DNA of 61,773 nucleotides from Dysgonomonadaceae bacterium PH5-43 (GTDB taxonomy: Bacteria; Bacteroidota; Bacteroidia; Bacteroidales; Azobacteroidaceae), in assembly GCA_029916745.1 (NCBI GenBank), contig JARXWK010000021.1, forward strand, positions 1 to 61,773, given 5' to 3'. This document shows, piece by piece, positions 49,101-58,167 of the stretch. The position numbers were made by a program, and so were the translations under genes. Each line of letters starts with the position of its first letter. Position 1 is the stretch's first letter. The notes beneath the pieces are model-generated. The model saw nothing but the letters and a program-made list of their open reading frames with translations, made no database searches and had not been told where the DNA came from.

Positions 49101-49638
49101 ATACTGTTTCTATTAATAAAACATCAACGCCTCCTTCTATCAAAGCATCTATTTGTTCTTTGAAAGACTTATATAAATCATCGAAAGTTATATTTCGGTA
49201 AGCAGGATTAGAGACATCGGGAGATATAGATGCCGTTTTATTTGTCGGACCAACAGAGCCAGCAACAAAGCGAGGCTTATCGGGATTCTTTTTCGTATAA
49301 CTATCAGCAACTTCGCGAGCTATCTTAGCACCTTCGAGGTTTAACTCTTTTACATAATCTTGTAAGTCGTAGTCAGCCAAAGAAATACTCGTAGAGTTAA
49401 AAGTATTAGTTTCTATAATATCAGCTCCTGCATCAAGATACTTACTATGTATTTCTTTAATAATATGCGGCTGTGTTAGGTTGAGAGCATCATTATTCCC
49501 TTTCATTTGACACGAAAGGCTCTTAAACCGCTTACCTTTATAATCTTCTTCGGTAAGATTATACTGCTGAATCATCGTACCCATTGCTCCATCAAGAACA
49601 AGGATACGTTCTTTTAGGATTTGTTCAAGCGTAATCAT
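46114..49638 (-). CDS. metH: Cobalamin-dependent methionine synthase
   Basis: 1174 residues. All four modules are present: homocysteine/zinc domain ([13 protein letters not shown]; zinc ligands in the GLNCS and GGCCGTTP segments), pterin-binding domain (about 350-620), cobalamin domain with [10 protein letters not shown] (lower-ligand His), and C-terminal reactivation domain with [11 protein letters not shown]. It is full length, and activity depends on vitamin B12. No cobalamin riboswitch is visible in the 9-nt gap to smpB. Transcription probably comes from upstream of 51459 through the whole run. Confidence 0.97.
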   Translation of the reverse strand: MITLEQILKERILVLDGAMGTMIQQYNLTEEDYKGKRFKSLSCQMKGNNDALNLTQPHIIKEIHSKYLDAGADIIETNTFNSTSISLADYDLQDYVKELNLEGAKIAREVADSYTKKNPDKPRFVAGSVGPTNKTASISPDVSNPAYRNITFDDLYKSFKEQIDALIEGGVDVLLIETVFDTLNLKAALMAAEDSMCELGERIPIMVSFTIAGKSGRILSGQTLDAALASIAHVDLLSVGLNCSFGARDMKPFIKELGRTSPYYISAYPNAGLPNNLGQYDETPEVMSLQIKEYIEEGLVNIIGGCCGTTPSHIAAYSDIVKDAKPRACCSGVKDNLILSGLDTLVINSDSNFINVGERCNVAGSRKFLRLIKEKNYEEALQIARKQVEDGAQILDVNVDDGLLNGVEEMTTFLNLIASEPDIASVPVMIDSSDWNIIEAGLKVLQGKSIVNSISLKNGEDDFLRKAEKIKSYGAAVIAMAFDETGQADTYERKTAVCKRMYRLLVDEVGFKPTDIIFDPNVLAVATGIEEHNSYALAFIRTVEWIKKNLKGAKVSGGISNLSFSFRGNNYLREAMHSVFLYHSIQKGMDMGIVNPSTTILYEDIPSDLLPLIEDVILDRNKDAADKLIEYAQSVNETLVQKEEKKDAWRNLSIEERLKYALVKGNAEYLEQDIEEALKIYSRPLDIIDGPLMEGMNTVGALFGEGKMFLPQVVKTARTMKKAVAVLQPYIEAANDGGVTKAGKILFATVKGDVHDIGKNITSVVLACNNYEIIDLGVMVPPEDIIQKAKEHNVDVIALSGLITPSLQEMSFVASEMEKAGFTIPLIIGGATTSKQHTALKIDTLYKGAVAHVKDASQSVPVVNKLLNPNINKQFIAELKREYASLRETDNSKELVSLDYARKHKLTVDHVKYNTPEPKTKDRLIIEDISLEEVIPYINWSAFLSAWSLSVSKSGRVGDDIVLEAKQLLSKWIEEGRRDLKAIISFYPAKSEKESIIIGDYKFPMLRQQEKREDNTYKSLVDFINPKGDYVGLFVVTAGKLINEDDSYESILEQTLRDRLVEATTEYIHEKVRKEYWGYAPEEAFGIRPASGYPIMPDLSFNFLINDFLKMSDIDVEITSNGALFPNSTTAGMFIAHPESNYFRVGRIDEEQLKEYAKSKNVSEDEVKRWLGDM

Positions 49639-49647
49639 ATATAGATA

Positions 49648-50103
49648 TTATTTCTTAAAAGCTCTATCCATATCCCTTTTGTCGTCTTTTTCTCGAAGAG
49701 ACTGTCGTTTATCGTAAGCTTTCTTTCCTTTAGCCACTGCGATAACCAACTTAGCGTATCCCTTTTCGTTAATAAACATTTTGGTAGGGATAATTGTAAA
49801 GCCTGTATTTTTAGAAAGATTTTCTATTTTGCGTAGTTCCTTTCTATTTAGTAGTAGTTTGCGGTCTTTTCTTGCTTCGTGATTGTTATACGTTCCATAA
49901 AAATACTCTGCTATATACATATTGCGCACCCATAGTTCGTTATTGATTATAAGGCAATAACTATCTACAAGACTTGCTTTACCTAAGCGAATAGATTTTA
50001 TTTCCGTTCCTGTTAAGACTATTCCCGAAACAAAAGTTTCTATAAATTCATAGTCAAACGAAGCCCTTTTATTTTTTATTATTATATTGTTTTGTTTTGC
50101 CAT
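49648..50103 (-). CDS. smpB: SsrA-binding protein
   Basis: 151 residues. The OB-fold segments [20 protein letters not shown] and [18 protein letters not shown] and the basic C-terminal tail ([20 protein letters not shown]) are the SmpB signature. It loads tmRNA on stalled ribosomes. No tmRNA gene is seen nearby. Confidence 0.96.
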   Translation of the reverse strand: MAKQNNIIIKNKRASFDYEFIETFVSGIVLTGTEIKSIRLGKASLVDSYCLIINNELWVRNMYIAEYFYGTYNNHEARKDRKLLLNRKELRKIENLSKNTGFTIIPTKMFINEKGYAKLVIAVAKGKKAYDKRQSLREKDDKRDMDRAFKK

Positions 50104-50110
50104 AAAGAAT

Positions 50111-50683
50111 CTAAGTTCTCATTCCTGGCATTAGCAGACTAATCAACCACTTAAGCAGGAATGGTGTAATCATTATTATAATACTCGTAATAGTTGTAAA
50201 CCTCACCCAATAGTCTTCTTCAATTTTCAGATAGTTAACTGCGCCTACCCATATTACATATATTGTGTATATAGATAATAATTGAAGAACAAACAACGAA
50301 GGAAACAAAGCTCCGAGCATTGCTATTGCATAAATAACCACCGACGAATAACCAACAAACTTTTCTGATAATACCTTATCCTTTTTTATTTCGAAACGAG
50401 GGAATACAAATTCTTTTATCAGAAACGAAGCTAAATAAAAACCTCCACCATAAATCATAACCTCTTTAAGAACAACCTTAAGAGCTAATTGCACATCAAA
50501 AGTTTTTTCTGATAGTAACACTCCTATAAACGACAACAAAGCTATTATCCCTATAATTGGAAATAAATATTCTTTGTAAAACTCTTCGCCGTTTTTATCT
50601 TTTTCTTTTTCAAGATTACCCCAAGCAGAAACAGGCTCTACTATGAGTTTATATAGCAGTATGAAAAGTTTTTTATACATCAA
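50111..50683 (-). CDS. Yip1-like multispan membrane protein
   Basis: 190 residues with about five transmembrane helices. [17 protein letters not shown] near the N-terminus and the helix pattern fit the Yip1 family common in Bacteroidetes near smpB/metH. The function is unknown. It overlaps the upstream lipoprotein by 4 nt. Confidence 0.72.
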   Translation of the reverse strand: MMYKKLFILLYKLIVEPVSAWGNLEKEKDKNGEEFYKEYLFPIIGIIALLSFIGVLLSEKTFDVQLALKVVLKEVMIYGGGFYLASFLIKEFVFPRFEIKKDKVLSEKFVGYSSVVIYAIAMLGALFPSLFVLQLLSIYTIYVIWVGAVNYLKIEEDYWVRFTTITSIIIMITPFLLKWLISLLMPGMRT

Positions 50684-51459
50684 TATCTTTTAAGTAATAA
50701 TTCCTCTGGTTTTCCGTCTTCACCAATTAGGTCTGTCCAGTTATAATTGCCAGTCTCCGCATCTTGAGAAGAGCAATATTTAAGATTTACATTTAGTTTT
50801 TTATACTTTGCACCAGTTGAAGCGATAGTTGTGTCTTCTCCCAAATCAAACAAATCTTCAAGATTAAACACATCTACTGAAGTTCCTCTATCTCTTTTAG
50901 GATAATTGGCATCGCCTACTTCGGCATACAAATAAAGTTTAACTGTGTCTGTTACATTTTCTTCTGGAACATACACCATATTATATTTAACTTTATCGTT
51001 ACTCATAACTTCATCTACTTCGGTAAACATAAAAATTCGTCCTAAATGATGAGTATAAAAACTATATTTAACCTCCGACAAAGGATAAGTGTTTTGAGTT
51101 GCCACAAGTGGGTCGAAACTTTTATTTTCCGAATAATTATGATTAGGCAATTCTGCTATAGAGTTAAACTCGGTAACACTCACATACTTATCTTGATATA
51201 GTTTATTATAATCAATTTTGAAAGAAGCTCCTATCCCTGTTCCTACTGCATAGGCTGAAAGTTGAGGTGCTATAATTTCTGAACATAATTTTCTATAACC
51301 ATCATAAAAATTCAGCGTAGGTAAATTCACCGTATTATCATAACCAACTACTGCTATACAATTAGAAAAATTATCGACATTCTCTCCTTCATCAGAACCT
51401 ATACACGATGTAAAAACTACACCAACACATAGGCTAAGAACCACAAACCACTTTTTCAT
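50680..51459 (-). CDS. Lipoprotein, possibly NigD-like
   Basis: 259 residues. The signal sequence ends in lipobox VFTSC with Cys19. The mature part is beta-rich (YDNTVNLPTLNFYDGYRK; VKLYLYAEVGDANYPKRD). The size and pattern are reminiscent of NigD-like proteins of Bacteroidetes, but I cannot confirm the family. It heads the run to metH and has a well-formed promoter at 51491-51521. Confidence 0.65.
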   Translation of the reverse strand: MKKWFVVLSLCVGVVFTSCIGSDEGENVDNFSNCIAVVGYDNTVNLPTLNFYDGYRKLCSEIIAPQLSAYAVGTGIGASFKIDYNKLYQDKYVSVTEFNSIAELPNHNYSENKSFDPLVATQNTYPLSEVKYSFYTHHLGRIFMFTEVDEVMSNDKVKYNMVYVPEENVTDTVKLYLYAEVGDANYPKRDRGTSVDVFNLEDLFDLGEDTTIASTGAKYKKLNVNLKYCSSQDAETGNYNWTDLIGEDGKPEELLLKRY

Positions 51460-51490
51460 ATTATTATTTTTTATGTTTACTACAACTCTG

Positions 51491-51521
51491 CAAAAGTAAT
51501 TAATAATGCGTAATTAAGCAA
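51491..51521 (-). promoter_or_regulatory. Promoter of lipoprotein-yip-smpB-metH run
   Basis: On the minus strand TTG (51519-51521) is followed, after 20 nt, by TACTTTTG (51491-51498), a full -33/-7 match 32 nt upstream of the ATG. Confidence 0.7.
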
Positions 51522-51570
51522 CTATTTGGCAAAACAACTTAGTTTGACTTTGCTGACATAAACAACGTAA

Positions 51571-52075
51571 CTATTTTACCCAAACAGAGTATAATTCTCG
51601 ACATTTTCCATACTTACTTATTTTTACAACACTGTTATTTTTTCTGTTATTTTGATATTATCGCCCCCTTGCTTAATTTAAGAGAGAAGGCAAGCGAGTA
51701 AGCAAACTACCCCCAATAGGCAACTATCTGTAATTCCTTAACTCTCGGAGAAGAGCGTAAAAGTGAGCGAGTGGACAAATGGACGGCTATATCTCTCTTG
51801 CGAAACACTTCGCCGCTTCCTAGGAGAAGCTCCTTATCATTGTTACTAAAGAGGCGAGCTGCTTCTTACAAGATACCCCTTATCGTTCTTATTAGATACT
51901 CCTCGCCTTTGTTAGTAGATAGGGAAGCTGCTTCTTAGTAGATACCCGATGTCGCTCTTAGTATAACGGTTTCGTCTTTATACTTAAGACACCCCGTCGT
52001 TCTTAGTAGAGACACCTCGCCTATCTACTAAGAGAGAGCAGGGGTCTCTACTAAGAGAGGAGGCATAAAGTGAAG
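51571..52075 (-). repeat. Copy C of 23-bp phased array element (full length, opposite orientation)
   Basis: Read on the minus strand, it opens with AAAGCTTCACTT (near 52075). Unit positions on the plus strand start at 52048, 52025, 52000, (degenerate ~51977), 51955, 51932, 51909, 51886, 51863, 51840 and 51817. The spacing is 23 bp except for a 25-bp step at the core switch between units 2 and 3. Units 1 and 2 carry the TAGT core and later ones ACTA. The non-array 3' half (about 51571-51800) matches copy A at roughly 80-90 percent by eye. It lies between the divergent lipoprotein and glsA promoters. Confidence 0.9.
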
Positions 52076-52228
52076 CTTTTATTTTGGCGCTTTATAAAGT
52101 GCTGTATTTGAGGTTGTTTATTCTAATCGGATAAGGCTCTAAATTGCCCGAAGCATCTAAGGCGAAACGATGTTAATCTCACAAAAAAGCTATCATTCGA
52201 CGAAAAACTTTCAGAGGATAGCGATAAT

Positions 52229-52257
52229 AAGAAACAAAACCATTATATTTGTTTCTT
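52229..52257 (+). promoter_or_regulatory. Palindrome overlapping the glsA -7 box
   Basis: Arms AAGAAACAAA (52229-52238) and TTTGTTTCTT (52248-52257) form a perfect 10-bp inverted repeat. The right arm overlaps TATATTTG (52244-52251), a -7 match 44 nt before glsA. It could be an operator or a 5'-end hairpin. A -33 TTG is not clear. Confidence 0.45.
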
Positions 52258-52295
52258 AATTAACGATAAGGCATAAAAACAACAGCACCAACTCT

Positions 52296-53117
52296 ATGAG
52301 TAACGATATTTTTCAAATAAATGTAAAGGACATTATAAAAAATAAAGCGCCTAAACTATATAAAAAACTACCTGCATTTGTTATCAACTGGTTGGCAAAA
52401 CTTATTTGCCAAGATGGAGTAAACGACATACTAAGAAAAAATGCCAACGTTACTGGCGTCGATTTTATGGAGAATGCCATAAAGGATTTTGGCGTTAGCT
52501 TAAACTTAAAAGGAAAAGAAAACCTACCCAGCATCAACAGTAAATGTATTTTTGTATCCAACCACCCACTCGGGGGACTTGACGGAATATGCCTTTCGGC
52601 TGTTTTAGGAAGAAGATACAACAAACAAATAAAGTATCTCGTTAACGACATTCTATACTTTCTTACGCCTTTAAGAGAAATATTTATACCGATAAACAAA
52701 CACGGCAGTCAGGCTAAGAGTGCAATAGTGGCTATTAACGATGCCTTCGCTTCCGAAAATCAGATAATAACTTTCCCTGCCGGACTTTGCTCACGTAAAA
52801 ACAATGGCAAGATAAAAGACCTTGAATGGAAAAAAATGTTCGTAACTAAAGCTATAGAATATAAAAGAGATATAGTTCCCGTATTCTTCGAGGCGCAAAA
52901 CTCTAATCTATTTTACAACATTGCTAATATTCGTAAAAAAATAGGCATAAAGTTTAACATAGAAATGTTACTTTTGCCCAAAGAAATGTTCAAAGCAAAA
53001 GGCTCTACCTTTACCATACATTTTGGTAAGCCTATATCTTGGGAAACATTAGACTCTTCTAAGTCGCATCAACAGTGGGCAGAAGAAATTAAAAACATAG
53101 TATATAATATAAAATAG
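52296..53117 (+). CDS. glsA: O-acyltransferase of glycine/serine lipid synthesis (GlsA-like)
   Basis: 273 residues of the PlsC-type acyltransferase superfamily. The His-Asp motif appears as SNHPLGGLDG, with five residues between His and Asp, as in the OlsA/GlsA branch and unlike the canonical HX4D. FPAGLCSRKNNGKI is the second motif. In Bacteroides, GlsA adds the second, ester-linked fatty acid to an N-acyl-glycine made by GlsB. The GlsB-like gene follows 18 nt later, which supports the assignment. The head-group amino acid cannot be proven from sequence. Confidence 0.82.
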   Translation: MSNDIFQINVKDIIKNKAPKLYKKLPAFVINWLAKLICQDGVNDILRKNANVTGVDFMENAIKDFGVSLNLKGKENLPSINSKCIFVSNHPLGGLDGICLSAVLGRRYNKQIKYLVNDILYFLTPLREIFIPINKHGSQAKSAIVAINDAFASENQIITFPAGLCSRKNNGKIKDLEWKKMFVTKAIEYKRDIVPVFFEAQNSNLFYNIANIRKKIGIKFNIEMLLLPKEMFKAKGSTFTIHFGKPISWETLDSSKSHQQWAEEIKNIVYNIK

Positions 53118-53135
53118 ACTAACTCTCCGTTTATT

Positions 53136-54146
53136 ATGATTATAAAAGAAATAGCTCCTAAAGTAAGCCGAAAACTTATTAAGTCGGAGCTAACACCCGA
53201 CAAACTTTTTCGTAAAACAAACAAATCAGGTAATGAGATATACCTTTTTACGGCTCACAATGCACCAAACCTAATGCAAGAAGTTGGTCGGTTGAGAGAA
53301 ATTGCTTTCCGTTTCTACGGAGGCGGTTCGGGCAACCCTGTAGACATCGACGAATTTGACTTAATGAAAAACCCTTACCGTCAGCTTATTGTATGGGATC
53401 CTCAAGAGGAAGAGATATTGGGTGGCTACCGTTTCAGACACGGCAACGAGATTACCTTTGGAGAAAACGGGCAACCAAACAATATCGCTACTTGCGAATT
53501 ATTTAATTTTTCAGAACGGTTCATAAAAGAGTTTTTACCTCGCACGGTAGAGCTTGGTCGTTCGTTCGTTTCTTTAGATTATCAATCTTCTAAATTTGGA
53601 TCTAAAGGTCTGTTCGCCTTAGACAATCTTTGGGACGGATTAGGTGCTCTATCGGTTATAGACCCTCAGGTTCGTTATTTTTTCGGAAAGGTAACAATGT
53701 ATAGCGATTACAATCCCGAAGCCAGAAATATGATATTATTCTTCTTAAACAAATATTTCAAAGATACAGACAACCTAATAACACCTATCACTCCTTTAGA
53801 AACAAATTCGGATTACGATAAACTAAACAAACTATTCAATAAAAACAACTACAAAGAAGATTACAAAGTATTAAATCAAGAGGTTAGAGCTTATGGCATA
53901 AACATTCCTCCGTTAGTTAGTGCGTATATGAATCTATCTCCAAGTATGAAAGTTTTTGGCACTGCTATAAATGAAGAGTTTGGAGAAGTTGAAGAAACAG
54001 GAATACTTATCGACTTCGAAGATGTGTTTGAAGAAAAAAAGAAACGACACATAGAATCTTTTCTTAACGAAAAGCCTTCGCAAAAACTAATGAACCACAT
54101 TAAAAAAGTTATAAGCGAAGTTAACGCAAAGAGAAGAAAAAACTAA
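53136..54146 (+). CDS. glsB: N-acyltransferase of glycine/serine lipid synthesis (GlsB-like)
   Basis: 336 residues. The GNAT-like OlsB/hemolysin-type acyltransferase fold includes MQEVGRLREIAFRFYGGG, YRQLIVWDPQEEEILGGYR and ELGRSFVSLDYQ. GlsB homologues form N-acyl-glycine (commendamide) from an acyl-ACP and glycine. Paired with GlsA it would yield the membrane glycine lipids known in Bacteroides, or serine versions in related genera. A C-terminal extension of about 60 residues is lysine-rich. Confidence 0.82.
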   Translation: MIIKEIAPKVSRKLIKSELTPDKLFRKTNKSGNEIYLFTAHNAPNLMQEVGRLREIAFRFYGGGSGNPVDIDEFDLMKNPYRQLIVWDPQEEEILGGYRFRHGNEITFGENGQPNNIATCELFNFSERFIKEFLPRTVELGRSFVSLDYQSSKFGSKGLFALDNLWDGLGALSVIDPQVRYFFGKVTMYSDYNPEARNMILFFLNKYFKDTDNLITPITPLETNSDYDKLNKLFNKNNYKEDYKVLNQEVRAYGINIPPLVSAYMNLSPSMKVFGTAINEEFGEVEETGILIDFEDVFEEKKKRHIESFLNEKPSQKLMNHIKKVISEVNAKRRKN

Positions 54147-54155
54147 GGAATAAGA

Positions 54156-54629
54156 ATGAAAATAAAATTAATAGTAATTGGCAAAACAACCCAAGATTAT
54201 GTAGAAAAGGGAATCAATGACTTTTGCAATCGCCTTAAACACTATATCCCTTTTTCTATTGATATTATTCCCGACATTAAAAACAGCAAGAACCTATCTT
54301 TCGAACAACAAAAAGAAAAAGAGGGCGAGTTAATTATAAAATCAATTAACACTGGCGATTACATTGTATTGCTTGATGAACACGGCAAAGAATTTACTTC
54401 TCTAAATTTTGCCGACTATATAGAAAAGAAAACTCATATAGTACCCAAAAACTTGGTGTTTATCATTGGCGGACCTTATGGCTTTTCTCAAAAAGTTTAT
54501 CAAATAGCTCAAGAAAAAATAGCTTTATCGAAGATGACATTCTCTCATCAGTTGATACGGCTTATCTTTGTAGAACAAATTTACAGAGCTATGACCATAC
54601 TAAACAACGAGCCATACCATCACGAATAA
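54156..54629 (+). CDS. rlmH: 23S rRNA (pseudouridine1915-N3)-methyltransferase
   Basis: 157 residues, the usual length. The SPOUT-fold knot segments LVFIIGGPYGF and LSKMTFSHQLIRLIFVEQIY and the terminal YHHE are RlmH signatures. It starts 9 nt after glsB. Confidence 0.96.
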   Translation: MKIKLIVIGKTTQDYVEKGINDFCNRLKHYIPFSIDIIPDIKNSKNLSFEQQKEKEGELIIKSINTGDYIVLLDEHGKEFTSLNFADYIEKKTHIVPKNLVFIIGGPYGFSQKVYQIAQEKIALSKMTFSHQLIRLIFVEQIYRAMTILNNEPYHHE

Positions 54630-54636
54630 AAGAATA

Positions 54637-54676
54637 AAAAAAGGCAAACTATTAGCTTTTACACTAATGTTCGCCT
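54637..54676. terminator. rlmH terminator, possibly bidirectional
   Basis: AAAAAAAGGC at the left and GCCTTTTT at the right flank an imperfect stem (CTATTAG with CTAATG). It lies between convergent rlmH and the OmpA lipoprotein gene and has A/T runs on both sides. Confidence 0.7.
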
Positions 54677-54699
54677 TTTTATGCTTAACAGAAATATAA

Positions 54700-55380
54700 T
54701 TATTTCAATGTTCCTGCTTCTGCTTCCTGAATCATTTTTGCGTTAGGAAGAATATAAACTTCAACACGACGGTTAAGAGCTTGAATACCTCTTGAGTTTT
54801 CTTCAGCAATAGGTTGAGAAGAACCCATACCTGCTGTTGCCATACGAGAAGTTCCAATACCTTGTCCTACTAAGAAGTTCTTAACTGAGTCTGCTCTCTT
54901 TTCAGAAAGAGGTTGATTTACTGCATCACCACCATTACTATCTGTATGACCATAAATCTCTACATTTGTATCTGGGTTTGATTTCAATGAAGCAGCAAAC
55001 TGAGTTAAAGAAGTTTTAGATGCAGCATTCAAAGTGCTTGAGTTTGTAGCAAAAAGAATACCTGAATCAAAAGTTACCTTAATAGCTTGTCCATCGTTCA
55101 CAGATTCTACCTGTGCATTCTGAATAGCTTCTAACTCTGCTTTTTGTTTATCCATTTTCTTACCTATAAGAAGACCAGCAGCACCACCAACAGCAGTACC
55201 AATACCAGCTCCCCAAGCAGCACCTTTACCACCATTAATTAAAGCACCAATACCTGCTCCTACAGCAGCACCACTACCAGCTCCAATCGCTGTTCCTTTT
55301 GTTGTATTACTTGCTCCACAACCTGAGAAAATAATAGCTACGCATAATAATGCGCTCATAAATAGACTTGTTCTTTTCAT
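54700..55380 (-). CDS. OmpA-family lipoprotein with glycine-zipper
   Basis: 226 residues. The lipobox IIFSGC puts Cys at 21. A glycine-zipper region (about 28-72, GAGSGAAVGAGIGALI) is followed by an OmpA C-terminal peptidoglycan-binding domain with VEIYGHTDSNGGDAVNQPLS and NRRVEVYI. It probably tethers outer membrane to cell wall. Confidence 0.93.
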   Translation of the reverse strand: MKRTSLFMSALLCVAIIFSGCGASNTTKGTAIGAGSGAAVGAGIGALINGGKGAAWGAGIGTAVGGAAGLLIGKKMDKQKAELEAIQNAQVESVNDGQAIKVTFDSGILFATNSSTLNAASKTSLTQFAASLKSNPDTNVEIYGHTDSNGGDAVNQPLSEKRADSVKNFLVGQGIGTSRMATAGMGSSQPIAEENSRGIQALNRRVEVYILPNAKMIQEAEAGTLK

Positions 55381-55412
55381 CTTTTTATTTATTAAATTAA
55401 TATATACCTACT

Positions 55413-55718
55413 TTAATCTTCAAAATCTAACGTTTCCGAATAAGCTTTTTCGGCAGTCAAGAATAAAGTTAACTCTTCTTTTGTGAAGTCTCCGATTTCG
55501 TCTTTAACCGTTTGCTCCGCAAGAAACTTAATTAATTCTTGCTCTTCTTTTTCATCGTCATCATCAGATAACCAGTTCTTATTTTCGTAGAAGTCGCAAA
55601 TAACATCTAACATATAGTAAATACTATCGTCATCGAACTTCTCTTTTAATTCTTGAGGTAGATAGTTTTGAATAAACTCTATCGCAGCCTCATCGTCGTA
55701 AATAAATTCGTCGCTCAT
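55413..55718 (-). CDS. Conserved acidic hypothetical protein
   Basis: 101 residues, strongly acidic (DDDDEKEEQE) and helical, with no signal peptide or recognised domain. It is co-directional with the DUF5606 gene (34-nt gap) and the OmpA lipoprotein. The function is unknown. Its codon use resembles its neighbours. Confidence 0.75.
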   Translation of the reverse strand: MSDEFIYDDEAAIEFIQNYLPQELKEKFDDDSIYYMLDVICDFYENKNWLSDDDDEKEEQELIKFLAEQTVKDEIGDFTKEELTLFLTAEKAYSETLDFED

Positions 55719-55752
55719 TATTTTTCTTTTTAACTATTTAAGATTATGAACA

Positions 55753-56181
55753 TTACGCGTCTTCAGACTCTACTACTTCTTCTGTTTCTTCTTCACTTAA
55801 AAAGTCGGTCAATCCTTCTTTAACTAAAAGGTTATACCAACCTATTACTTTTCTAATATCAGATGGATATACTCTATCTTTATCAAAATCAGGAAGTATA
55901 GTCTCAAAATAAGCCTTTAGTTCATCATTAGAAACTGATTTACCTAAATCTAATGGCTTAGAATCTTCCTTCTTTTTGATGCTATCTAAAACAAGTGCAA
56001 GAGCAACTTCTTCGTCTTCTGTATAGATTGAAATATCCCCTAACGAAACAACTTTATCTCTCATATAAACCGGGATTCTTTTTTTATCTATTAAAGACTC
56101 GGCTACAAACATATTTTTAGCTTTTGAAATTAATTTGAACAAACCGGGCTTTCCCGATACTGATAAAATGTCTTTTAACAT
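55753..56181 (-). CDS. DUF5606 family protein
   Basis: 142 residues. MLKDILSVSGKPGLFKLISK and VYPSDIRKVIGWYNLLVKEG are the recognisable conserved segments of this Bacteroidetes family. The C-terminal tail is acidic. A -7-like TATTTTTG on the minus strand (plus 56212-56219) precedes it, so it may start its own transcript. Function unknown. Confidence 0.82.
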   Translation of the reverse strand: MLKDILSVSGKPGLFKLISKAKNMFVAESLIDKKRIPVYMRDKVVSLGDISIYTEDEEVALALVLDSIKKKEDSKPLDLGKSVSNDELKAYFETILPDFDKDRVYPSDIRKVIGWYNLLVKEGLTDFLSEEETEEVVESEDA

Positions 56182-56225
56182 AATTCGATTTATTTATTAA
56201 AAATGAAACTGCAAAAATAAACAAT

Positions 56226-56810
56226 TTATTTGGAACTTAGCATCGAAAACACTTTTTCTACTTGAGGGATTAACGCCTGCGTTTCGTTGTTAAGCACAAT
56301 ATAATCTGCAAGCTTATTTCGCTCTTCCTCTCCTAACTGTTTATTTATCCGCCTCATCACATCTTCTACAGTTGTTTTATCTCTTTTCTGCACCCGTTGT
56401 ATTCTTAACTCTTGGGGTGCCGAAACTGCAATACTTATATCTATATATTTATATAAATCCGATTCAAATAATATAGCCGATTCTATTCCTACAAACTCTT
56501 TCGAGGCTAAGTTAGACTTCCATCTCTCAAAATCTTTGAATACTTCGGGGTGTATTAACGAGTTTACGTATTTAAGATTATCCTCATTATTAAATATAAG
56601 CGAAGCTAACTTTGCTTTATCTAACTTATCGTCTACATATAAATAAACACCAAAACGGTTAATAAGGTTTTGTTTTATAAACTCCGACGTTTCTGTTATT
56701 TTCTTTGCCTCTATATCTGAGTTATAAACAGGAATATCCATCGCACACAATATCTGAGACACAACCGACTTACCGCCGCCTATACCTCCCGTTATACCTA
56801 TAGTTGTCAT
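56226..56810 (-). CDS. coaE: Dephospho-CoA kinase
   Basis: 194 residues. The P-loop is GITGGIGGGKSVVSQ. DIEAKKITE, INRFGVYLY-type and RVQKRDKTT segments fit CoaE. It performs the last step of CoA synthesis. The ATG overlaps the ybbR-like stop by 4 nt. Confidence 0.96.
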   Translation of the reverse strand: MTTIGITGGIGGGKSVVSQILCAMDIPVYNSDIEAKKITETSEFIKQNLINRFGVYLYVDDKLDKAKLASLIFNNEDNLKYVNSLIHPEVFKDFERWKSNLASKEFVGIESAILFESDLYKYIDISIAVSAPQELRIQRVQKRDKTTVEDVMRRINKQLGEEERNKLADYIVLNNETQALIPQVEKVFSMLSSK

Positions 56811-57814
56811 AAAGCTTTTTGAAGATTGTTTTTTTCTATAAGAAACTCTATCGTTTCTGGCAAAAGTCGATAGCTAATAAGCCAATTCGGTTTTTTTGTT
56901 AAGCTAACAATTAAGTTTGGATTCAAACTATTTGCAATATCTTTATAGTCGACACTTATTTCTAAGTCTTCTTCTGTTAATTGCGAATACAAACTCAATG
57001 CTATCTGACAATTAACTTCAACTGTTGAAGGAAAGAAACGCACACTCACATCATCTGGCAGATTGTAAACTTTAACTGCAAGTTGAAATGTTTTTTCGGT
57101 ATATTCTTCTACCTTTGCTTTTATATTAATCCTATTTTCAGACAGATTAATTCTCGAAGGAGATAGTAAGTCTACATTAAAATCCAAATCTTTCCTTACA
57201 TTCTCTTGCAATATCTTTTTTGTATTTATATAAGCTATTGTGTCTAAATCTTTTTTATCGCCATAAGCCCACACTTTACACGGAGCAACCGCTATAGAAT
57301 CTACAAAAACATATCCAGAGGCTGGTGTTATTTTACCATTAATGCGAACTGGAATTTCTTTTTTAGTTAAAGGAGAATATTTAACAGAAATAACTTCTGG
57401 TCTAAAAGACAACAATCGTGTAAACGAACTTAAATTATCTACTATTGCAGCATTTACACTACTTCTACTTATGTTGTATAGAGTATCTGTTATAGGTAAA
57501 TTTGCTAAATCAGCATTTATCGACATTGAATTTTTATTCACCAAATACTTTATAAAAGCAGTTCCTTTATCCGATATTTTTATTATTATTTCTTGAGGAA
57601 GAGAATCTTTGAGAATTATCTCTTTAGGAGTATTTACATAGTTTATAGGTATGGCAATCTCTCTCTCTATTTCTTGTTGCAGGTATTGCATAACCCAGAA
57701 ACCAGAAGCGAGAATTACAAAAACAAAAAAGACCAAAAAATTCTTCCATGTTTCTCCATGAAAGAAAGCCTTGGCCTTTTTAGTAATTTCTTCTTTATTT
57801 ACTTGCTTGTTCAT
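56807..57814 (-). CDS. YbbR/CdaR-like domain protein
   Basis: About 335 residues. One N-terminal transmembrane helix (FLVFFVFVILASGFWVMQYL) precedes periplasmic YbbR-like repeats (KEIPVRINGKITPASGYVFV; VKVYNLPDDVSVRFFPSTVEV). The frame can extend to a TTG at 57826. I prefer the ATG at 57814 (MNKQVNKEE). It overlaps the yajC end out of frame. In Bacteroidetes the yajC-ybbR-coaE order is common. A link to cyclic-di-AMP synthesis, as for CdaR, is not supported by neighbours here. Confidence 0.85.
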   Translation of the reverse strand: MNKQVNKEEITKKAKAFFHGETWKNFLVFFVFVILASGFWVMQYLQQEIEREIAIPINYVNTPKEIILKDSLPQEIIIKISDKGTAFIKYLVNKNSMSINADLANLPITDTLYNISRSSVNAAIVDNLSSFTRLLSFRPEVISVKYSPLTKKEIPVRINGKITPASGYVFVDSIAVAPCKVWAYGDKKDLDTIAYINTKKILQENVRKDLDFNVDLLSPSRINLSENRINIKAKVEEYTEKTFQLAVKVYNLPDDVSVRFFPSTVEVNCQIALSLYSQLTEEDLEISVDYKDIANSLNPNLIVSLTKKPNWLISYRLLPETIEFLIEKNNLQKAL

Positions 57815-58112
57815 TAGGAGCCGCAAAAATAGAAGTTTTATCCATTTTCACTCTTACATTGTCCGCAATTTCAATTACGAAAGTTGTATCCTTAACTTCT
57901 TTAATTTTGCCGTGTATACCACCTGCTGTAACAATTTTATCGCCTACACCAAGAGCAGCTCTTTGCTTTTCTAACTCTTTCTTTTGTTTTTGTTGTGGAC
58001 GAATCATAAAAAAGTACATAATAGCAAAAAGAGCCACTATCATAATTAATCCGCTGTAAGGAGAACCTCCTGCTGCTGGAGCTTCAGCTTGTAATAAAAT
58101 ACTTAACATCAT
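57795..58112 (-). CDS. yajC: Preprotein translocase subunit YajC
   Basis: 105 residues. One membrane helix (GLIMIVALFAIMYFFMI) is followed by RPQQKQKKELEKQRAALGVG and DKIVTAGGIHGKI, the YajC signature. It is an accessory of SecDF. The ATG at 58112 gives a normal length. Confidence 0.95.
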   Translation of the reverse strand: MMLSILLQAEAPAAGGSPYSGLIMIVALFAIMYFFMIRPQQKQKKELEKQRAALGVGDKIVTAGGIHGKIKEVKDTTFVIEIADNVRVKMDKTSIFAAPNEQASK

Positions 58113-58167
58113 ATCTTCTTTTGTTTAGTTATTGAGTACAAATATACTTATTTAATTTAAAACTGTT

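Noticed and set aside
11308-52075. Arrays as the chromosomal replication origin or iterons of an integrated plasmid
   Set aside because: No dnaA, dnaN, gidA or plasmid rep gene nearby, and four dispersed copies do not fit a single origin.
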